From positions 4,507,501 through 4,571,500 of the forward strand of contig CALNXK010000021.1 in the NCBI GenBank assembly GCA_942486035.1: a DNA stretch of 64,000 bases, read 5' to 3'. The position numbers were made by a program, and so were the translations under genes. The notes under the pieces were generated by a model, which worked only from the letters and a program-made list of their open reading frames with translations, did no database searches and was not told the origin of the DNA. Shown here piece by piece: positions 59,521-64,000 of the stretch (position 1 is the stretch's first letter; every line of letters starts with the position of its first letter). Source of the DNA: Porites lobata (taxonomy: Eukaryota; Cnidaria; Anthozoa; Scleractinia; Poritidae).

Positions 59521-59551
59521 GGGGAGGAGGGGAGGGGGAGGGGGAGGGGGT
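59521..59551 (+). other. G-quadruplex-capable run
   Basis: Five G-runs of at least four Gs within about 31 bases, separated by single A or AGGA. Satisfies the usual four G-tract pattern. No gene is nearby to suggest regulation. Confidence 0.6.
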
Positions 59552-59825
59552 ACTCTGGCCAGATTCCAAGTCACGGGGATGATCGAAGTATGTTTTTTTC
59601 TTGGTTTGAAAATATTGTGAACAAATTTTTTTTTTTAGCTGTGGCTTTACTTAAGTATTCAAAATATTCGTTCTTTTTTGGTCTTAATTTTCGCTTCCAC
59701 GGATCACTCACGACACTTGGAATCCGAGGTACCCCTCCTGTTTAGTACTTCTAAGGCAAAAAAGCTGTTTCAAAGCCTAGTAGGTAAATAAAAGAAAAAT
59801 AAATATGCATGGCTGTTTCTGCTGC

Positions 59826-60762
59826 GATGAGAGGATTTCTTGTCAAAAAATGTGAAAACTGTATTAAAATTGCTGACAACAGCTACGAAAATTTCGTGAC
59901 AGCATGCTGACGTGACTAAAGCGTGTGACCAATTTCCGGTCTGCCTCCTGACTGAAGTAAAAACTCTTGTAACTCTTGCTTCGACGTGTTGTGACTTTAT
60001 TTCGATTCACGGCCGGATTCGGACGCAGTTGCTGAGCAAACGTACGTTTGTCTTTTGGCTAAAAATTATGTATTTGTGACTCAAAACGACGCAAAAGAAG
60101 TTGGAAATAACTTTCCTTGCCGTAAAAACGTGTTACAAGCAATGGTGAGTAATCCTTTCATGTAAAACCTTTCTTTTAGTTTAACAACCGTCCGCAAGCC
60201 GTCTAATTTGCATAAATTTCCCAATTCAATTGCTCTCACCGCTTGCTTTGGTGTCAGGATGATATTTGATTTCCAGAGCTAAAACTTTCCAGTAAGTTAG
60301 TACAAACACCAAGGTTCCATTTTATATTGATTTTATGATCAAGCGACATATACCAGAGGCCTTTTTTAATAGTCAAAGTTGGCCTTCATTTTCTAGCACG
60401 TCTAACGTCACAAATATGACCTCTTTACACTTGTCGATTATAAAAATGTAAAGCATTGTTTATCAAATTTTCTTTTAGTATTTTCAAGAGTAAGAACAAA
60501 ATAATAATTCGGTGAAGTTTCAATGTTAGGGAATGTTTCTTACGCGTTCACCCTTCTCTCGAAGTTGCCATTGCATCCTGCCGTGTTTTGTGCGAAAAAC
60601 GAGCATAAAATCGATTTTTCAAACTTTTCCTAATTTCTCCTTTAAAATAAATCGTTTGAACCCAAAACTATTTTTCCTTAAATTAGGTCACTAAACGGGA
60701 TGTTTTGGCAAAATAAACAAAAATTCGTCGTGCGATTTTCTCAGATAATGGCTCTTAACAGC
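59826..60762. repeat. Right inverted arm of the 5.8 kb element
   Basis: Inverted partner of 55796-56880. Contains the exon-like tract in the plus orientation. Confidence 0.7.
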
Positions 60763-61056
60763 TGTTCGTGTTGATATTTGTTACAGTCTATCATGATGCC
60801 TGTATTGAGAATCTTTTATTGCGTTTAATTTTATTTACATTTCGAATAAAACTTAAGGCCCCCCCTCCGTCAAGTGAGTGATTTTACTTTGAGCCCCCCT
60901 ATCTTGGCAGCAATTTTATGTAATGCCCCCCCGCTGGTTTTAGGGCCCCCCCTCCTGATAATTATTGCACAGTCCCTAACCTACAAACCACTTGAGGGAC
61001 TCAAGCAGAACTGACAACGACAGTCTGACTTACAACAACTGACCGTTACTAGTATA

Positions 61057-61362
61057 TACACTCTAAATCAGAAAGATCTGTTTTAGCCCTAAAAACAGGG
61101 CCGCTTCGGTGAGTAAAATACAGTCCTATTTTTGGGTCTAATTTGGCTCCCTTAAATCAGTGCCAATACAGTCCAATTAGCTAAGGCTGATTTGGTCCCA
61201 GGGCTGAAATGGGCTCTACCGTGGGCTGGAATAGCCTTTTGATTGAGCTTTTTTGGCCAAAATTGTGCTCAAATGGCTCCAAGAAGGGCTGAATCAGACT
61301 TTGGCCTGCAGGGCTGAATTGACACTTTGGGGCTGAAACAGATCTTTTTAATTTACAGTGTA
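61057..61362. mobile_element. MITE with AAAGATCTGTTT TIRs and GGGCTGAA repeats
   Basis: Inverted ends (TACACTCTAAATCAGAAAGATC and TACACTGTAAATTAAAAAGATC when read outward-in). Inside, GGGCTGAA-type motifs recur about six times at irregular spacing. Non-coding. It lies just downstream of gene E. Confidence 0.55.
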
Positions 61363-61535
61363 CTAAAACATTTTCGGGCTGAAACGCAATCAAATTAACA
61401 TCACGGCTTAATTCACAGACGACATTGCAGCCTATTGAAAAATCAGGTCAATAACTACCACACAGGTTGTCGAAATATTAGTCACCGTCTATTCACCGTG
61501 TATTCACAACCACACTCACCCGGATGATCATATAC

Positions 61536-64000
61536 CTAATTATGTTCCAGCTGCTCAGCTCCATAAATTCTGCTGTATAACTGGCCCAGTTTCTGTGTAA
61601 TTGATTTACGACGCCAAACATGTATCACAAAAGGACTGCCATGAATGTGAACACCACGTAAGCACACGTTCAACATGTAGTCTCCTGGCTCCGCATCTTC
61701 AGGGACTCTGCAAAAAGCCCAATAACTACCATCACCACAGTCCGTTACATTTCCTGTGGCCTTCTCGTTACCAAACTCGTCTTTAAGCTCCACCGTAAAC
61801 AAGTCGCCACCCAGAGACCGCCGACGGTTTTGGGGGTCATGAGCAACAATATTAAAGGACCACCCACCTCCACAGACTACACAACAATATTCCATGCCCA
61901 TCATGCCCATCATGCCCATGCCCTTTGCAATTGTATTTTCTGCACAGGTTGAATCGTCAATGACGCTAACCTTGTTACTGAGCGCGTCCACTAGGTCCTG
62001 CAGTCTCTTGTGATCAAAGATAAGCTTCGGGACAAAATGGACCTGTGGCTCAAGCGGCATTGGCTGATTTTCTCTGTCCCTGAGTGTCGACTCTAAAGCG
62101 GACCTGGCAACCAGAAGCTCAGCATCATCAAAGGATCGGATGCGGGATAAAACACTCTGAACAGTACTCGCTATGCTTTCTTGAAATTTGCACAAGCGGT
62201 CTTGCTGCTCTGCGAGGATGGCTGCCTTGTTATTGTATAACTGTTCCAGCTCTTTCGTCAGAGTTTGCTCTTTGGTAGTGATTTCAGCATAAATCTATAA
62301 AGCATACCATACAAAGTGTCTTTGAAATTATCTAAACCGTGGATCAAAACAGCTAATATAAGGAAATCTTACGTTTTGAAAACTGGTATTTGAAGGTATA
62401 TTGATTTGCATAATTTGCAATATTTTGTGGGCGGCATAGAACAAGGAGCGAGAAAAACGACAGAATTTGTCCGCGTACAGACTGTGAGTAAGTTAAGTTG
62501 TTGCTTTAATCTTATAGAATCGCCCGGGTTACTTCCTATGATGGCCTATACGGGAAGGTTCCGCCCGAAAGGAGTACTTTTCTCAGGCTTCAGGTATATG
62601 AAAGGATAGCGGTTTCACTAGTTGAAGTCAAGAGCCATAATAGTCCTTCTATGATTCCTTGTTGAAGTATATAAAAGGGTAGGAAAATCTCTCATTGCAG
62701 TCTGTGAAAAGACCTAGAAGGGCTAACAGATGCATTGTATGCTGTAACAAAGACAAGAAAACATCCTTGTGTAGTGATTTATTCATATTCAAAATACGCT
62801 GCATTTACAAACGAGGCATGTGAAAGGGGTACCATTTGACAATGAAAGGTATACAAAACAGATACCTTTTTTTACTACTGGGCGGAGCCTCCCCGTATGA
62901 ACTTTTATATTAAGTACCCCCCTACCCCGCCGGTTGAAAAGGTTGAAAAGAAATGCGTCCTCCGGTTTGAAAACTCATACATTTTGACTCGTTGTGCCCT
63001 TAGGTAAAAACCAAAAAATATCAAAACGCGTTTTCAAAAACGCCCTCATTTATGTCTATCAGTGTGTGGACAGGTAAAGGAAAAGAGAAAACCAAAAGAT
63101 TTCTCGAAAACGTTGACGTTATAGCGAGTCACGCAACACCCGGCTTCGTTGGTCGGGTAAGTTTGTTGTCCCCGCTCTTTTAAGTAAATTGCAATGATTT
63201 CTTTTACAGAGGTACCATCTCACAGACCAGTGAATAAATGGGGTAGTAAAAACGCCTGGCACAGGCGTAACATAGTATTAGTAGAAAGAAGCGTGGCAAA
63301 TTTAGTCATTACACTCAATTGATTACTTACTTTTAAAAAAAAAAAACGAGGTCATTATATAGAGTAACGCCACTTTACAGCTCTATAGAGTCTTCTATGA
63401 GAATACTAAAGTACGCGAGGAACGTTTGAATCTTTTTTGCTATGTTTGGGTGGAAGGGTCTGTAAAATAAGGGGGAGCCCACCTCCTTGAATAACTTATG
63501 AATTTCGGCAGCTTGCTCTCCACGCGCCTTTTCCATGTAAAGACGTGCTTTCACCACTTGAGTTTCTCCATCTTTAATAACCTCGGTGCGAGCGTTAACT
63601 TTAGTGGCAAGTTCCTGCATTCCCTTACGGCACTTTGAAGCCGCCTCAGCTAAGGATGAACAATCATGACCTTGGTGATCAAGCTTGATGCATCCCCTAC
63701 AAACCACGTGACCGCACACCTCGTCGAATAAACGGAATCGCTCTTTATGTTCCTGGCAGAAAACATTCACAAGTGACGTCTCCAAGGAGACAACTTTGTG
63801 ATCACAACTTGCTTTGTTGCGAGTGTGAAAGCGAGCTGCATCCTTACACATGTCCTCTTTACAGTCTAAGCAGAAAAAGGTCGCGGGATGTTTATCATCA
63901 CAAGCTTCGCAGGTGTATGAGCCTTCACCTTTTTGGTGATGGTGCTTGACATTTTCGTTAATAATGCTCAACAACGCAAAATTCTTTGGTAGCCCTGCTA
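61536..64000 (-). CDS. TRIM45-like gene E (partial, runs off the right edge)
   Basis: Two exons are visible: 63483-64000 (B-box 1, B-box 2, start of coiled coil; 5' part outside) and 61536-62294 (coiled coil, filamin). Donor GAG|GTGGGC is weaker than in the paralogues; the acceptor is TATAG|ATT; phase 0; intron 1188 bases. No stop occurs inside the visible exons. The RING should lie just right of 64000. In the filamin repeat, the tract after the conserved CAENT is replaced by a Met-Gly run (61892-61923), then CC and GGG. The filamin signature LRGVHIHGSPFVIHV is kept. The C-terminus ends LEHN, similar to the ancestral end of D. The weak donor and altered filamin raise doubt about function. Confidence 0.75.

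Larger units (their letters stand above)
55131..60979. mobile_element. 5.8 kb DNA element with 31-bp TIRs and inverted arms
   Basis: The ends are inverted copies of TTAGGGACTGTGCAATAATT followed by G-rich tracts. Internally, about 1 kb inverted arms (55796-56880 and 59826-60762) surround a 2.9 kb centre with other nested elements. A truncated relative lies at 1060-1946. A coding-looking tract sits between the left TIR and left arm. No transposase domain is recognised. Each arm carries the same exon-like tract (NNFPCRKNVLQAM) ending at AATG|GTGAGT. Confidence 0.7.

Overview
This is a gene-poor, AT-rich, intron-containing, repeat-dense eukaryotic window. The protein family, the introns and many families of short palindromic transposons suggest a cnidarian, most likely an anthozoan such as a stony coral or sea anemone. 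The species cannot be named from the sequence alone.

The only host genes I can support form a same-strand (minus) array of TRIM45-like genes: RING finger, two B-boxes, coiled coil, one filamin repeat, and no NHL repeats. From left to right: gene A (7501-9895, intact, 2 coding exons); gene B (19284-22205, intact, 3 coding exons); a decayed filamin relic (34939-35030); an orphan filamin fragment C (37117-37506); gene D (44912-48347, with an in-frame stop in the RING and a C-terminus overwritten by a transposon); and gene E (61536 to beyond the right edge, partial). In A, B and D a splice acceptor sits 3 bases upstream of the ATG. A short block with a conserved splice donor lies 2.5-3.4 kb upstream of each (12366, 25605, 51731), and a fourth copy lies at 4212. 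I read these as non-coding first exons. The fourth would belong to another array member left of the window.

Flanking DNA is duplicated with the genes. The 3' flanks of A and B match (5601-6500 and 18276-19140). The 5' flanks of B and D match over many kilobases (about 22850-34000 and 49017-55115, offset about 26.2 kb). Insertions present in only one of the paired copies give empty sites for several transposons.

Most other sequence is mobile DNA: hAT-like, Mutator-like and TA-flanked MITEs; a 2.5 kb fold-back element (27241-29716); a 5.8 kb element with about 1 kb internal inverted arms (55131-60979); a third inverted-arm pair (12838-18135); Penelope-like fragments; and numerous near-perfect hairpins. 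I found no intact transposase or reverse transcriptase, no convincing functional tRNA or rRNA gene, and no CRISPR array. If the TRIM products act as family members usually do, they would be cytoplasmic or nuclear E3 ubiquitin ligases. A lineage-specific array in several stages of decay resembles a birth-and-death, possibly immune-related, gene cluster, but that role is inference.
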